Origin: Symbiodinium kawagutii
Taxonomy: Eukaryota > Sar > Dinophyceae > Suessiales > Symbiodiniaceae
Assembly (NCBI GenBank): GCA_009767595.1
Contig: VSDK01001858.1
Span: 98,845 to 162,844 of the forward strand
Length of the DNA: 64,000 nt
Direction of reading: 5' to 3'
The notes beneath the pieces are model-generated. The model was not told the DNA's origin. It made no database searches and saw only the letters and a list, made by a program, of their open reading frames with translations. Of this stretch, positions 1-11,436 are shown piece by piece (the stretch's first letter is position 1; the number at the start of each line of letters is the position of its first letter). The position numbers and the translations under genes were made by a program.

Positions 1-186
1 AGCAGAATCTGTGAGTCGACCGCCTATCGACCACCTGGTCACCTGGTAGTTTTCAGGACGATGGCTATGTGGACGCGTCAGATCAAGTCTTTCGGCCCAG
101 CTGTCCAGGACTACTCGGCGAACTCGGTGGGGTTCTTGTTGATGACTGGTGGTGATGGATACGATGATGTTGTGATCGATGATTAA
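1..186 (+). CDS. 3'-terminal exon of an unidentified protein (partial)
   Basis: The frame beginning at base 1 is open to a TAA at 184-186 (61 codons), and the left end is cut by the window. Codon choice is coding-like, with many G/C third positions, unlike the AT-rich sequence after the stop. An AG at 55-56 could be a splice acceptor, and an ATG lies at 61. The tail is acidic and ends GGDGYDDVVIDD. No domain is recognised. It could be the last exon of a gene that starts outside the window. Confidence 0.4.
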   Translation, partial: SRICESTAYRPPGHLVVFRTMAMWTRQIKSFGPAVQDYSANSVGFLLMTGGDGYDDVVIDD

Positions 187-753
187 GTTGTTGTGATGTT
201 TAATTCTGGCATGTGTGGTGGCATGACTTTCCATCATGTCGGCTGGCAAGCTTTGGTTCCTTCGATGCATTTGTTTGGAATTCTACAGTGGGTAGTTCTT
301 CCCTACTATGAATCATTCCTACGCAAGGTACTGATCCTGTGCTGCACCAGCCGAGCAATGTTTCATGGCGCCAGGAGGTATGTACCAACTGGACTTGACT
401 CAGCCTTACCATCGCAGCATCCTTCGGATGCTTTCCAAGGTAGGGACCTGTTTGAAACCGGGCCGTTCTGCAGAGCTTGGGCCCACAATGGATACAAAGG
501 ACAGATGTATAGTTATTCCATCAGGTTACTCATCAAATCTCATCAACCATCCATTTACCATCAAGTACCTATCAATAAACAACCTATTGTTGTGTAAAAG
601 ATGTTCTCATTTGTTTCCATGATTTGCAACTTCTAAACTAACAGCATCATGTTGATTCACTTTGATTTCGCTCTTTATTTTCACATATTTTCGTATAGTC
701 ATATACTCCTTGTGTTCTAGATTATCCAATGTCACTGATGTGGCAAATTGTTC
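187..753. other. non-coding DNA
   Basis: AT-rich DNA with overlapping short ORFs that lack coding character. I see no repeat, RNA gene or splice-consistent exon here. Confidence 0.4.
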
Positions 754-983
754 GAAACATTGAACACGCATTCTCACTGAAGATACGTACTCAGAAAGTC
801 ATCGTTCTGTGCAATCGAGAGGACATAGAAGGATCAACTCCATAGAATGGGAATGTTAGACACTCTTAGACTTTGAAAACATTGAACACGCATTCTCAGT
901 GAAGATAAGTACTCAGAAAATAATCGTTCTGTGCAATCAAAAGGACATAGAAGGATCAACTCCATAGAATGGGAATGTTAGAC
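754..983. repeat. direct duplication of about 108 bp (two copies, period 122 bp)
   Basis: The segment starting GAAACATTGAACACG at 754 and ending GGGAATGTTAGAC near 861 recurs at 875-983 with only a few mismatches. The copies are separated by about 14 bp. Neither copy has coding character. Confidence 0.8.
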
Positions 984-3900
984 TTCGAATCGTGTTTCCC
1001 TTTGATCAATGAAACTTGGCTGAATTTCTCAGCCGTAAGTCTGCACGAATCATGCATTGATTTGTACCCTTCACAGCGATCAACTGCATGGAACCCTTGA
1101 TGAGTCAAATCAGAAATCCTTGAAATCTTTCAGTCAATTTGCATGGCCCCAAATCCTTGCCAAAAAAAGGCCACGGTCCAGCATGGTTGCTCCGGAGGTG
1201 GCTGAGCGTCTCACTTTGTCACCTTCAGATGCCATGACATCGCAGGGAGCTTTTCCTGTACCGGAGCCGCTCAGACGCCGTGCCGTTGGGAGCTGTTCGT
1301 CGGCCGCAGGGTCACCAGCATCCCGTGCCATCCAAGCAGCACGGGTAGAGTGGTGATGTGTTTTGACAGCATGCCACAATCGTGGCACCCCCAAAACCAA
1401 TGGTTTCCATTTGTAAAATTTGATGATTTTTTAATATTTTTTCTGTGGGTCCCATTGGTTACCATATGGCTTAGCACATGCCCAGCTATGCAGATTGCGT
1501 GTGCGAGCTCGATCATGCATGTCAATTTAGGGAACTGCTTTGGCAGAGTACTTTGAATCTCAGTCAGTTGTGATTTTCCTTTGCGTATCCTTGCGTTGTG
1601 CATGCATATATCTCCGTGTGTGATCCATTTGTATCCATGTGTATCCAGTTGCATTTGCGCAAGCCCTTGGCAAAAGCCAGCCCCTTCCCACCAAGGAAAG
1701 TGGAGGGCTCGTGGTTCCTTGCCCAACCGCTTTGAGCTTCTTTGAGTGCCCATGCGCTTTAAATTTGGAAAGGGAATTGAATGCTAGTGGATAATCCTGA
1801 TAATACTCCCCTATGAGCTATTTATACCTAATGAAAGCTATTCGGTGTGATAACACTGTGCACTAGACCGTTTGTTGCATCCTTAGCAAAACCAGTAGTT
1901 GCATTGCCTGCTGGCATGCACCTGGGTTCCTGCCCAGAAACGCCTGACCAAGGGTGGTTCAAACCCGTGGCACCGCAAAGTTTCGCTTCAACGTGGAGAA
2001 GTGCATGGGGAAAGTTGCGACAGAAGCGTTTCTCGATGTCGATTTTGAGACATATATGGAAGAATTGTCAATAATAATTGGGGTATCCATACCCCCTGGA
2101 CGCCCTTACAAAATAATACCTCATGATGATCAGTGCTGAGAGATGATGGGTGCTGGTTTGAGGAGTAGCGGGATCCCAAGGGTAAACTAAAACCGCAGAC
2201 CTCAATTTAGAAGAATCGGGATTCTCCCTGATGGTTTTCCAAAAGAGGGAATCCAAAGCGCAACCCGAAGTATTTGCAATGAGTTGCAGTCCGCTTGTCA
2301 AGGCAATGAACCAGTGGTTCTCCATCTTGGAAAGCCTTATCGCTGGTTTCATTACTCACGTTGAAGCAGGTGATGCTAGTAAAGAACGCTGGCTCATGGT
2401 TGCAGGTGACAATGCAAACATCGTACTTAGCAAGTGCTGCTCCCGTTGGTCCAGTAGTAGGGTATTCACGGCTCATGGCAGTGCTTGGTAAGAGAAGACA
2501 AGTAAGGCCATGTAGCATGCTCACACATACTATAATAAGTACTGTATGTATTGTCCGGGCTGATGTTCTGACAATGAGAATCTCTTGATTGTATGACCGA
2601 TTGGGTGAAAACCTCATTGATTCAATGGACCTCAACAAAACTAAGAACATTGGCAAGTTGACGATTGATTTTGGGCAAATTTTTGGTGCTTTGGATCCCC
2701 TTGTGCACTGGCGAGGAAGTGGGATTTTGCCTCGTTGCTTTCGGGTGTCTCGCACTTGCTCAAGCGGCCTGTGCCCAAGAGGAGCCTTGGAACTGAACCA
2801 CCACAATTTCCTGGTACCAGCCATGGAAATGAAATGAAATGATTTTTTTCAAGCGCACAGGATGAACATGTTGGAACCGGGATTTGACATGTCGAGTCCG
2901 CGCCAAGGAAGCAGATGCAATTGCTGCTGCAATTTTGGAGCATGAGATGTCAGATTTCTGAGCAGATCCTTTTCCTCAATGCGCCGCCTATCCGCAACAG
3001 CGGTCGCATTTACAGCCGCATCTAAACCGCCAGGAAAATAAGGATGAGATTATATAATGAGCATATGTGATTCACACTGGGCATAATGAGATGGTTCATA
3101 CCCTTCGATATTTGAGCTTTAATATTTTACACCACTCTGTGTCATTGAAGGGTGGGAAGCTTGATTGATTGGTGACATGCTACCCGTCAGAGTTTGAGAT
3201 GCAAAGGGTCCAATCAACCCTGTCCCACTTCAAAGAAACTGATTGGGGTCCCTGCTTTGCTGTGGCAGCTACAGCAATTCGTATCCGTTGGCTGTGGCGA
3301 TTTTGGTCCTCACTCTTGACCGTGATTTAGTGCTGAGAGCGGCCATACCGCGCCCTTGACAGCTCTTTTTCCAGCTTCACTGATGAGTATGAAAGAACCC
3401 AAATGAGTGATCCATAATAGTCGACAGTGTCAATATTATGAGCATCATTAGCCAATTTTGGCCGTGTTACTCATGTTGGCCATGATCAACCCATGCCAAC
3501 CATGGAAAAACAATAGCCAATATCATGATCCACACTAATCCACACTTATCAACACTTGCCACCAATCATGAATCAATATTATTGGCCACCGGTGGTTCTG
3601 AACCGTTCTCAGAAAACTATCAACTTTAATTGTAGAACCATTGCCATTCAGTTCGCCATATCAACCATTAGTATATAACCATTATCAGCCATTGATCAAT
3701 ATCATTAACCATCATATACCGTTCTGTTTTTAGTAACCATTCTAATGGTATATAACCATTATCAGTATGGAACCATTGTCAGTACATAACCATTCAACTG
3801 CTTTTAATAATCATTCTCAACCATCATTGGCCATGCCTCAGCGGCTCACGTTGGCGCTTTTCAGGCTCTCGAAGGACTTCCTGTTCGATGCTCCGCAAGT

Positions 3901-4968
3901 GTTGCAGCTGTGCTGTGAACGAGAAATTGCCGCAGAGGTCACCAGGGCTCTGGGTAGTCACATTTGATGCAGCTAGATGCAGATGTGTTTGAACAAAGAA
4001 ACATGAATTGAACTTACATTCATTCATTCAGAGAGAGGTTTTTATACACTGTATATATGAATCATGAATGATAAGGATGAATTCTAACAGCCAATGCTTG
4101 TAGCCAATTCCAATGAATGTTTATACAACTTGGACTGGTTACAAGGACCCATGTGGATATGTGCATAGTGGTCGGTCCACACATTCCGTACACGTTTACT
4201 CGTGCATTTGTGTAAGGCTGTGACATCAGAACCTTTGGATTGGACATCCCAGGGTCACATGCAACGCAACAATCATTCACTAGCCATTGATGAACTCCTT
4301 GTCGTGGGAAGGGGTTGGAAATGATGAGGGTGTGGTTAGGATTAGGGAGCCAGGTTCCTTTCGAGATCTCTCAGGAGCTAATAGGAGTGGAAAGGTTGTA
4401 TTTTGCCTCAGCAAGGTATACCGGTGCAGTGTGTGTAACGTCCATGTCTCACATCTCAATGGCCTCCCCTGATGCCCTCCCCAGCTGCCCATGAAATCTC
4501 TGCGTGTCGAAGGGATGCCAGGTGACCGGGCGCCTTTGGCACAGTGCACCGGGTTACCTCACCTTGCTGCAAGGCTCCCCCAGCCTGAGCTGCTCGACGA
4601 AGTTCTGTGCTCCCGTGAGCCCTCCAAGACTTTCCAGATGTTTCCAGTTCTGATGGGATATTTTCGTAGATGTTTCCAGTTCCAATGTTTTTTTATTGGG
4701 GTATTTTAGTTGTCGTTGGGTTCATTCAAATTGGATGTTCTCGCGGTGGCTTGGAGTCGGTCTTGCAACCGGCCCGTGATTTGATTAGCCTGGATCGAGC
4801 TACCTCGCATCCAGCTCATTGGTGGATGAATATAGGATGATGAACCCAGCATGGGGCGAAATGTCTCGCCTGGTCCTCGTTCTGCCTTGAGGGAAGGGGC
4901 CTGGATATCTTTGGATATTTTACTGTAAGCTGCAGTATTTTTGCTATTGCTTACATGCCTTCAGCAGG
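984..4968. other. non-coding DNA with AACCAT-rich stretch
   Basis: No convincing gene. Between 3430 and 3830 the sequence is dense in AACCAT/CCATTATCA words and contains an imperfect repeat of TATATAACCATTATCAG near 3672 and 3748. Around 1397-1465 the words AACCAATGG and CCATTGGTT form a loose inverted repeat. A short coding-like tract at 3840-3966 (41 codons before a TGA) is too weak to call. Confidence 0.35.
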
Positions 4969-5139
4969 NNNNNNNNNNNNNNNNNNNNNNNNNNNNNNNN
5001 NNNNNNNNNNNNNNNNNNNNNNNNNNNNNNNNNNNNNNNNNNNNNNNNNNNNNNNNNNNNNNNNNNNNNNNNNNNNNNNNNNNNNNNNNNNNNNNNNNNN
5101 NNNNNNNNNNNNNNNNNNNNNNNNNNNNNNNNNNNNNNN
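4969..5139. other. assembly gap (171 N)
   Basis: A run of N. Any ORF crossing it is meaningless. Confidence 0.99.
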
Positions 5140-5628
5140 TACCTGCCAGTTGCTTCTCCGTAAAGCATTGTAAAAAGGCTGCAGCGGTACGTTTCGTAAT
5201 GTTGAGGGCAACGCGGTTCAGAAACCAGGCCGGAACACTAAGTTTATGTTTACAGGAAGCAGGTGGCTTTGAAGGATCATTTTGACGGTGTTGGAAAGAA
5301 AGTGTACAAAATTTCTCATGTTGCGGCATGAATTTGCAAAATTGGTCTTGTTGCTTGGAAGTTAAAGGCATTAGTTTGCAATCACGTGCAATGACTACAC
5401 TGCAACACCTCATCTCACTGTTACACCCCTGGAGAAATGTGCACAAGGAAGACAAACGCATTCTGCAAAGCAGAACGTAGTCCCAGAATTGCCACTGCAA
5501 TCAGTCCCGCAGATACCATAGATGTTACATGGCATTTTGCACATGAAAATCCACTTAAGGACAAATGTGCTGGTGCTTTGATCCCTGCATGATTGTTGCA
5601 TTCCCTCCCTTCACTATGAGGTGCATAT

Positions 5629-6970
5629 GTGAATGTACTGCGGCGCACCGAGCAACTCCGAAACTTCAATCCACAGAATCCCAGCGGCCACTACAGAGCT
5701 TTGGCAACAGTAGAGGTGGTTCATGGCAACGGTGATAAGATGCTGGTTGTTGGTTTCACTCATTTTTTCTTCACCCCAGTATTGCCAAAGGATTGGTTGG
5801 TTGATCAATATTTATCACAGGGGTGGTTCAACCACCAACCAGGATAAGTCCCGATTGCATGGGAGGATCAAAGCAAAAGTAAGATCACTGGGATCAATGG
5901 TGAAATCCACAGCTGGTGGAAAAAAAACATGAGCTGGTGATAAACCACCACTAGCGTTATACCAGCGTTGATGATTCACCATTTGGGAGTAGCCTCGCAG
6001 CTGAATCTTTGGCACGGCTCTGCCGTCAATCCAGGCAACTGAAGGTATGGGTTTCAGTAGGATTGCGATCGCAAGAGCATTACTATTTTGGGGGAGAACA
6101 AGCTGTGGCCCTCAAGTGTCGTTTGATAAGTTAGTTCCCAACAGGATAACTAGCGTGCTGGTCCATTAGATAACAGATGTAGTAGTTAAATGGCCTTTTG
6201 ACCAACTTTTGACCAGGGGCACCCAACTTGTATGGTTTATATTGATCAACTGTAGATTGAAGCTCTCTTTGTACATGGGGATAGCCCAAGTCACCATCGG
6301 GGTAGCAGAAACACCGAATTGGTCCAAGCACGGCCCCAAGTTTTCCCATGGGTTCCCTATTTCTGTGATCCACCACCGAAGCCAATATCAACCTGGTTGG
6401 TGATGCTTCATTGCCTAGCTGGCACTGCCCTTCCGACCCCTCAACTTTGCATCAGTTATGCCCCAGTTTTTGGGGCAAACCAGGGCCAAGCCAAGGTCAA
6501 AGGTGATCAGTTAGCTACTGCGATTGCTTACCGATGACGGAAATTGACCAAACACAGGATCCAGGGGGCCCAACGGTGATGCACTTTGAGGTCTGGATTT
6601 GGCGAACTCTTCGGATTTCGAGCTGGGGCAACGTTTATTGATTTTGGATCGCTGGGAATCGTGGCCACAAATCAGCAGAGAGTCGTGGCTGGCGACACCT
6701 CAGAACAGCAACTGTTTGAAGAGACCGTGATCGGTGGCATCCATGTAGCGTGCGATGACAAGTCCATGCAAAGAACAATGGAATTTGTGAAGGCTTGAGG
6801 CAAGGCTTGAGGCAAGGCTTGAGGCATCTTGAGGCATCTTAGGGCATCATGGGGGCTGGGAACATGGAGCTGGTGCCAAGAGAAGGCTGGGGGATTTCTT
6901 AAGGAGGCCCTGCTGCGCACGGAGTTGAAGCGGCGAGACGTGGGGCGCAGGCGGGGGAAGCGACGTCCAA
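5629..6970 (+). CDS. unidentified multi-exon gene, small exons (putative)
   Basis: I see a series of short coding-like segments with usable splice sites. (1) 5629-5748 encodes about 40 residues including NFNPQNPSGHYR and ends in phase 0 before GT at 5749. (2) 5843-5878 is a 36-bp, 12-codon microexon (DKSRLHGRIKAK) directly before GTAAGAT. (3) About 6320-6391. (4) 6586-6798 encodes 70 residues and ends in TGA, including FIDFGSLGIVATNQQ. (5) About 6880-6968 encodes a basic segment with KEALLRTELKRRD and ends at GTAAGT or an in-frame TAA. The segments do not all join in one proven frame. The locus may be more than one gene, or decayed. The intron between (1) and (2) is a member of the inverted-repeat family described at 5743. 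No domain assigned. Confidence 0.35.
5743..5842. repeat. introner-like terminal-inverted-repeat element, copy A1
   Basis: It starts CTGGTTGTTGGTTT and ends AACCACCAACCAG, which is a terminal inverted repeat. The interior has the family words GGTTGGTTGA, ATATTT and CACAGGGG. A GT at 5749 and the closing AG at 5841-5842 bracket it between two coding-like segments in phase 0. The flanks carry GATAAGAT and GATAAGTC, a possible imperfect target-site duplication. GGTGGTTCAACCACC near the right end is itself a hairpin. Confidence 0.65.
6791..6850. repeat. 12-bp tandem repeat
   Basis: AAGGCTTGAGGC occurs three times in tandem and is followed by shortened units GAGGCATCTT. It lies right after a TGA that may close a coding segment. 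Confidence 0.7.
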
Positions 6971-7949
6971 AGTAAGTGCTCGTGCATGACCCTTTCGTTT
7001 GCAAGGAGGGATGGCTATTCTAAGCACTATGGATATCAATGGATATCAATGCATAATATCAATGATTGCGGTCATCATTCTAAGTACTGCAAGCATTTGT
7101 AAGATTTCCCCCAGCCACAATTTGGGGCATGGCATGACAACCAGCTTTTGCCAAAAATTGAATGGATGGCGAAATGCCAGGCTTCGAGACTAAGGTTGCA
7201 GACCACACAAAGACATGCTACCGAGCACACAAATACGGTGTTTTGATATGCTTTGCTCGTTTCCACACCACCATTTTTGGACTCAGACCAATTGGCATTG
7301 ACCCAGCCGAAAAACTGACTGTCTGCTGTGGACGATCAGATTGAGTTGGAAAGCATGTCAAGAGGACTTTGCACAATCCGTGCTTTCCGTGTCCAAAGGC
7401 GTTGAGACCGTGGCAGAGATGCGAGATGCTTCCATGTATTCATGCTGATGATCTAAAAATTTAAAACGGTACCCTTTTTTGACCCATATCCTCTGCTAGT
7501 TTCAATACAGGTTTTCGTGCAGTACAGCCATCCCCAACCTCGCACAATAGCCCCAGTTCAATCGCAGGTCCGGAACCAAACCTCTCACTAGGACTTATTC
7601 TTATCGATGTGATTGAGCCAACTGTCTATAGCTTGTTGAATTTGTAGCCAAACTATTTACACACCTGAATAGAACCGACGGGACAGCGATTCTGTGGCTG
7701 TCAGGGCTGGCAGCTGCATCTTCAACGAAGCTTTTGATGGACAGGAGCTGTCTACAGGTGGGAAGTCTGGGAGACGGTGAAATGTTTGACTCGGGACGTG
7801 GCCTTGCTGGACATTGGGAGTTGAATGGAGTTGAACCCTTCACTGCTTTGGATGGATGGATTTGGATGGCATATGCTGCACATACGGTTGAAATCTGTTG
7901 AGGTTCAGCCGACTTTGGCTCAAACAATTTTAAAAGCTCCTGCGGGCAG

Positions 7950-8639
7950 GTGGCTTGGGGCTGCATGTGCCGGTACACACCGGAGCTTCCTTCAGATGAG
8001 GTCGAGGTGCAGGAGTTCACCTTGGCAGAACGAAAGACCTTTCTGGAATTCGTCCCAGTCAGGTCCGGCCTTCGCAAGTCCTTCAGCAGTCCCAGTTCGC
8101 TCGTGAGGACCAATGACTCGGAGATCGCAGAGACTCACAGTCCTTGCGACTCAGAGACTCACAGTGAAGGCGTTAGTCAAAAGAGTCCAAGACCAACCTG
8201 GAGCAGGCAGGAAAGTGCTGCGACTACAGCCAGTTCCTTTGGTAGCGGATGGAACCGGCAGGTGAGTTCAACATGGGGCCGGCAGATCAGTGCAACGAGC
8301 AACTGTTGGACATTGAATGAAGATGGCTCAGAGGCTGGCGAGTCCGACGGATGTCAGCCAGACTTGGCCATCGATCTTGAGATTTGCAAGATTCGATCCA
8401 ATGGATCAGACAACCTCGGTATCCTCGGTTCCGCTCGCCAGCGGTCTGTGGGAGCAGCCCGTCACGCCCAGGGAGACTGCAAACCTTGTGCATGGTTTTG
8501 GCGGCCGGGTGGCTGCACTCGAGGAGAGGCATGTCGTCATTGTCACTTGTGCCCTCCCGGTGCCCTGCAAAAGAAGAAGCGACAGAATCGACAGATGCTG
8601 AGGGCACAACGCGCCAAGGCAAAGGCAACGTCACAATGA
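7950..8639 (+). CDS. CCCH-type zinc finger protein
   Basis: Probably an RNA-binding regulator. The frame gives 229 codons ending in TGA at 8637-8639. Near the C-terminus (residues about 180-199 of this frame) lies a clean C-x8-C-x5-C-x3-H finger (C-AWFWRPGG-C-TRGEA-C-RHC-H), followed by a Lys/Arg-rich tail. The middle is Ser/Trp/Arg-rich with W-x-RQ-x-S repeats (residues about 75-115). Single-finger proteins of this build, with a KTFLEF-like motif near the N-terminus, are very common in dinoflagellate proteomes. The true start is not visible: the frame is open upstream to 7902 and begins at GTG. An AG at 7907-7908 or 7948-7949 is a likely acceptor, so a short 5' exon is probably missing. The finger identity is secure; the target RNA is unknown. 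Confidence 0.85.
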   Translation: MAWGCMCRYTPELPSDEVEVQEFTLAERKTFLEFVPVRSGLRKSFSSPSSLVRTNDSEIAETHSPCDSETHSEGVSQKSPRPTWSRQESAATTASSFGSGWNRQVSSTWGRQISATSNCWTLNEDGSEAGESDGCQPDLAIDLEICKIRSNGSDNLGILGSARQRSVGAARHAQGDCKPCAWFWRPGGCTRGEACRHCHLCPPGALQKKKRQNRQMLRAQRAKAKATSQ

Positions 8640-9180
8640 TCAAAAAATACGCTCTTTTCGCCTTTGACAACTTTTCGTGAGACCCACGCTGAATTTCTGA
8701 AATTTGAACTTCAGTCGTGGCGCATAGCAATGCATTTTTTTGCCAATCTTGGCTCCTTGACTGTGCAGGTTAATTTTAAGAGTGGTCAAAAGTCAAAACC
8801 AGCCTCTAGACTTTGATTTTTGAAGCATTTTTGATGAAGTTCTTGGCAGATGTTGGGAGGACTCTCAACTGCACAATCATGGTTCATACAGGTCTTCCGG
8901 GCGGGCGGACCCAGCACCCAACTTTTCTGCGCCGCGGATTTGGGTGTGTGGCCTGCGTCCCGTGGATAGATGCTGAATACCTAGATCTTAATTAAGCTCA
9001 TCCACTTGCATGTTTTCATGGGCTTTGCCCAGGCTCCAATCACCAACACAGGTGATGGCTCAAGTTTGTAAAGCAGAGGGCTTGTGACCGCAGCCATTGA
9101 CCTTTGCCTTCGCAGGAAAAAATACTTCAGAACCATCAAAGAACTTTCAGTGTGAACAGTTCATGGCGCCTTGGAACTAA

Positions 9181-10261
9181 CCCAGCGGTGGTCCCGTAGG
9201 ATTGGCCGATTGGCGCTGGCATGAGAAGGGCATCTTAGACTTGGACTATGCCACTGGGAAGCGGCTTTCAGAGGAGGCATGTGATTCGGGATGGCATCGG
9301 GTGGCAGGGATCATGTCCAACCTTGGGGATGCTGAGGTTGCGTGGTCTTGTGGCTAAGATGGAAAATGCATGAAAATGCTCCCCACACACACTAATCCAC
9401 ACACACCCACACAAATACTGTGGTTTCTCCAAATAGGGGAACCCCAAAATGGTTGGTTTTGCATTGGATGATTTGGGGGTACCCCCATTTTAAGAAACCA
9501 CCATATGCATGTGCATTTGAATCTGGATTTTTGAAAATGGATTTGTGTATGGGCCCGTGCAGGTTCAGATGCAGCAACGCACAAGAGTTTACACCCTGCC
9601 ACCGGCGGGGATTTTAGCTTACCTTTGAAGCGGTATCATCTCAGGGGACGTGGAGCGGCCAGTTGATCCTTTATGGAGGGATGCTTGCTTTTTCCGGTAT
9701 AATCTTGGTGCGTCCCCACACGCATAAACGCTCAAATCCAGACCAGTCATTTCTTACATCAGTGGTCTTGAAAACCACTCGTTGGTCGCTGCCATCGCCC
9801 CTTCGGATGGAGTTTTGGGGAAGCATTTGCAATTTTTGGATGCCTTTGGTTCACTCATGTTCATCCTTAGTTTGTGATTGGGATTTGCCGTTTGCCTAGC
9901 ACTTACCATGCTTTTTGGATGTGGCAGACGGTAGTGCCGTCGAGGAGACGCAGATGGCAGAGGAGCAATTTCGCAAATTGTGCCAGGTGCAGATGCCAAA
10001 TTGGGCGGCGACCATGAATGATACCCACGGGTAAACTATTCTGGCGGACGGTTTCAAACATATTTGTTTCCCTTGTAATTACTAACAAATGGATACAAAT
10101 GGTTGGTTGACTATATATATAATATTTTTCATGCGGGTGGTTTAACGACCAACCAGTATATAACTTGGTACTGGGAAATCACCATGTCTTTAAGGGAAAC
10201 GCCGAAGGGAAATCAGATATATCAATGGTGGATTTTCCATTGGCAGGTTAATTTGCCGAAG
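9181..10261 (+). CDS. unidentified multi-exon gene (putative)
   Basis: Coding-like segments in order. (1) 9181-9357 has about 58 codons, including LDLDYATGKRLSEEAC, and ends in TAA unless spliced before it. (2) About 9757-9848 includes VAAIAPSDGVLGKH and has a GT donor at 9849. (3) 9900-10030 includes SAVEETQMAEEQFRKLCQ and has a GTAAAC donor at 10031. (4) 10157-10261 starts right after the AG of repeat copy A2 and ends at a strong GTAAGT donor at 10262. Foldback repeats lie in two of the inferred introns. The product is not recognised, and the 3' part would run into the tandem-repeat block. Joining of the exons is inference. Confidence 0.35.
9421..9503. repeat. foldback element, family B copy 1
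   Basis: The ends TGGTTTCTCCAAAT and TTTTAAGAAACCACCA form a terminal inverted repeat. Inner arms AGGGGAACCCC and GGGGGTACCCCC add further self-complementarity. Its reverse complement shares the order of these words, and CAAATCATCCAATG, with copy 2 at 30880. Confidence 0.6.
10041..10156. repeat. introner-like terminal-inverted-repeat element, copy A2
   Basis: It starts CTGGCGGACGGTTT and ends GACCAACCAG, with the family core ACTAACAAAT, GGTTGGTTGACTA and ATATTTTTCAT. It occupies nearly all of a candidate intron (GTAAAC at 10031 to AG at 10155-10156) between two coding-like segments. An internal ATGGATACAA duplication distinguishes this copy. Confidence 0.6.
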
Positions 10262-10342
10262 GTAAGTCAAGTTTACGTGGCTGCTCTGATCATGATCAAA
10301 GGAAGTTTAAGTACGAAGTGCGGAACTTCCGTGTTACGGAGA

Positions 10343-10622
10343 TTTCAAAATACATCACCTCAACAATCTATCACATCAACAATCTATCACATCAACAATA
10401 TTTCACATCAACAATCTATCACATCAACAATACATCACATCAACAATACATCACATCAACAATTCACCATCACATCAACAATACATCACATCAACAATAC
10501 ATCACATCAACATCACATCACATCAACAATACATCACATCAACAATACATACATCACATCAACAATCTATCACATCAACAGTACATACATCACATCAACA
10601 ATCTATCACATCAACAGTACAT
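10343..10622. repeat. 16-bp minisatellite (ATCACATCAACAAT family)
   Basis: About 16 copies of a CA-rich 16-mer, ACATCACATCAACAAT or CTATCACATCAACAAT. Toward the right end there is a 36-bp higher-order unit in two copies. Open frames across it are low-complexity artefacts. Confidence 0.9.
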
Positions 10623-10711
10623 CATGTGGTGTGGTGTGATGTGGTGTGGTGTGATCTGGTGTGGTGTGATCTGGTGTGGTGTAATGTGGTGTGGTGTGAC
10701 CTGGTGTGGTG
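10623..10711. repeat. 15-bp GT-rich minisatellite
   Basis: Tandem units of GATCTGGTGTGGTGT and variants directly abut the CA-rich array. The strand composition switches from CA to GT at about 10623. Confidence 0.85.
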
Positions 10712-10724
10712 TTCTTCTCCTGTT

Positions 10725-10880
10725 GGCGTTGTGTGGCAGGTGTTGCATTTGGTGCATGTGGAGCTGCTTTGGCATCGCTTTCCGCAATGGCGGGGCTGTG
10801 GCGGGTGATGTTGGAGAAGTGTTACAGTAGATCTTGACTTTGTGTGGCTGGCGTGGCATTTGCTGCATGTTGATTTTCTT
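10725..10880. repeat. diverged repeat of about 110 bp (first cluster)
   Basis: The words TGTGTGGCAGGTGTTGCATTTGG, then CGCTTTCCGCAATGG and GTGATGTTGGAGAAGTGTT, recur in the same order at 12113-12330. A partial second unit starts at about 10835 (period about 111 bp), and a further fragment is at 11134-11195. Confidence 0.75.
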
Positions 10881-11436
10881 GCACGTTCAAAGAATGAAGG
10901 AAGTCTCGCACGAAATACGCTTTTCATCCATGTTCATCATTAGTTTTTCGCAAAACCTTTTGTTTTCTCGTGGAAGGTGCGTCGTAAGATGTCGAAAAGT
11001 TAGGTTCCGAATCGGACGGGTGCGAGATGTTCTCGGTTTGGTTCGGTTTGCTCCCGGTTTGCTTCCAGTTCTGATCGGGCTGTATCGCTGTGAGTGCTGC
11101 CGAAAAATAGATTTGTCAAAGTTGACATTTCAACTTTGTGTGGCAGGCGTGGCATTTGGTGCGCCTGGAGCAGTTCTGGGTTCCAACTGCTCAAGATTTT
11201 CCACGTTCCCACTCTGAGGGCCCTTCAATTTCTTGGCGGTTTCTTAATTGTGATGTATTCCTATTATTCTCGGGATAGAAAGCCGGAGGATTTTCTGACA
11301 CGCTTGGTTTTCCTCAGGAACGGGTTGCTTGTGATCAGCTAGTGATTAATTAGTGATGTTTTGATGGGATCTTTTAAGGCTTGGGTGCTGGTGACTGAGT
11401 TGTCGATCATGATTGTTGTTTACAATTTGATGATTG

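Noticed and set aside
4941..5500. ORFs spanning the N run
   Set aside because: The gap supplies no sequence; the flanking parts have no coding character.
9051..9064. TGGCTCAAG, a partial spliced-leader match
   Set aside because: Only nine bases, without the preceding leader sequence and without a following coding frame; expected by chance.
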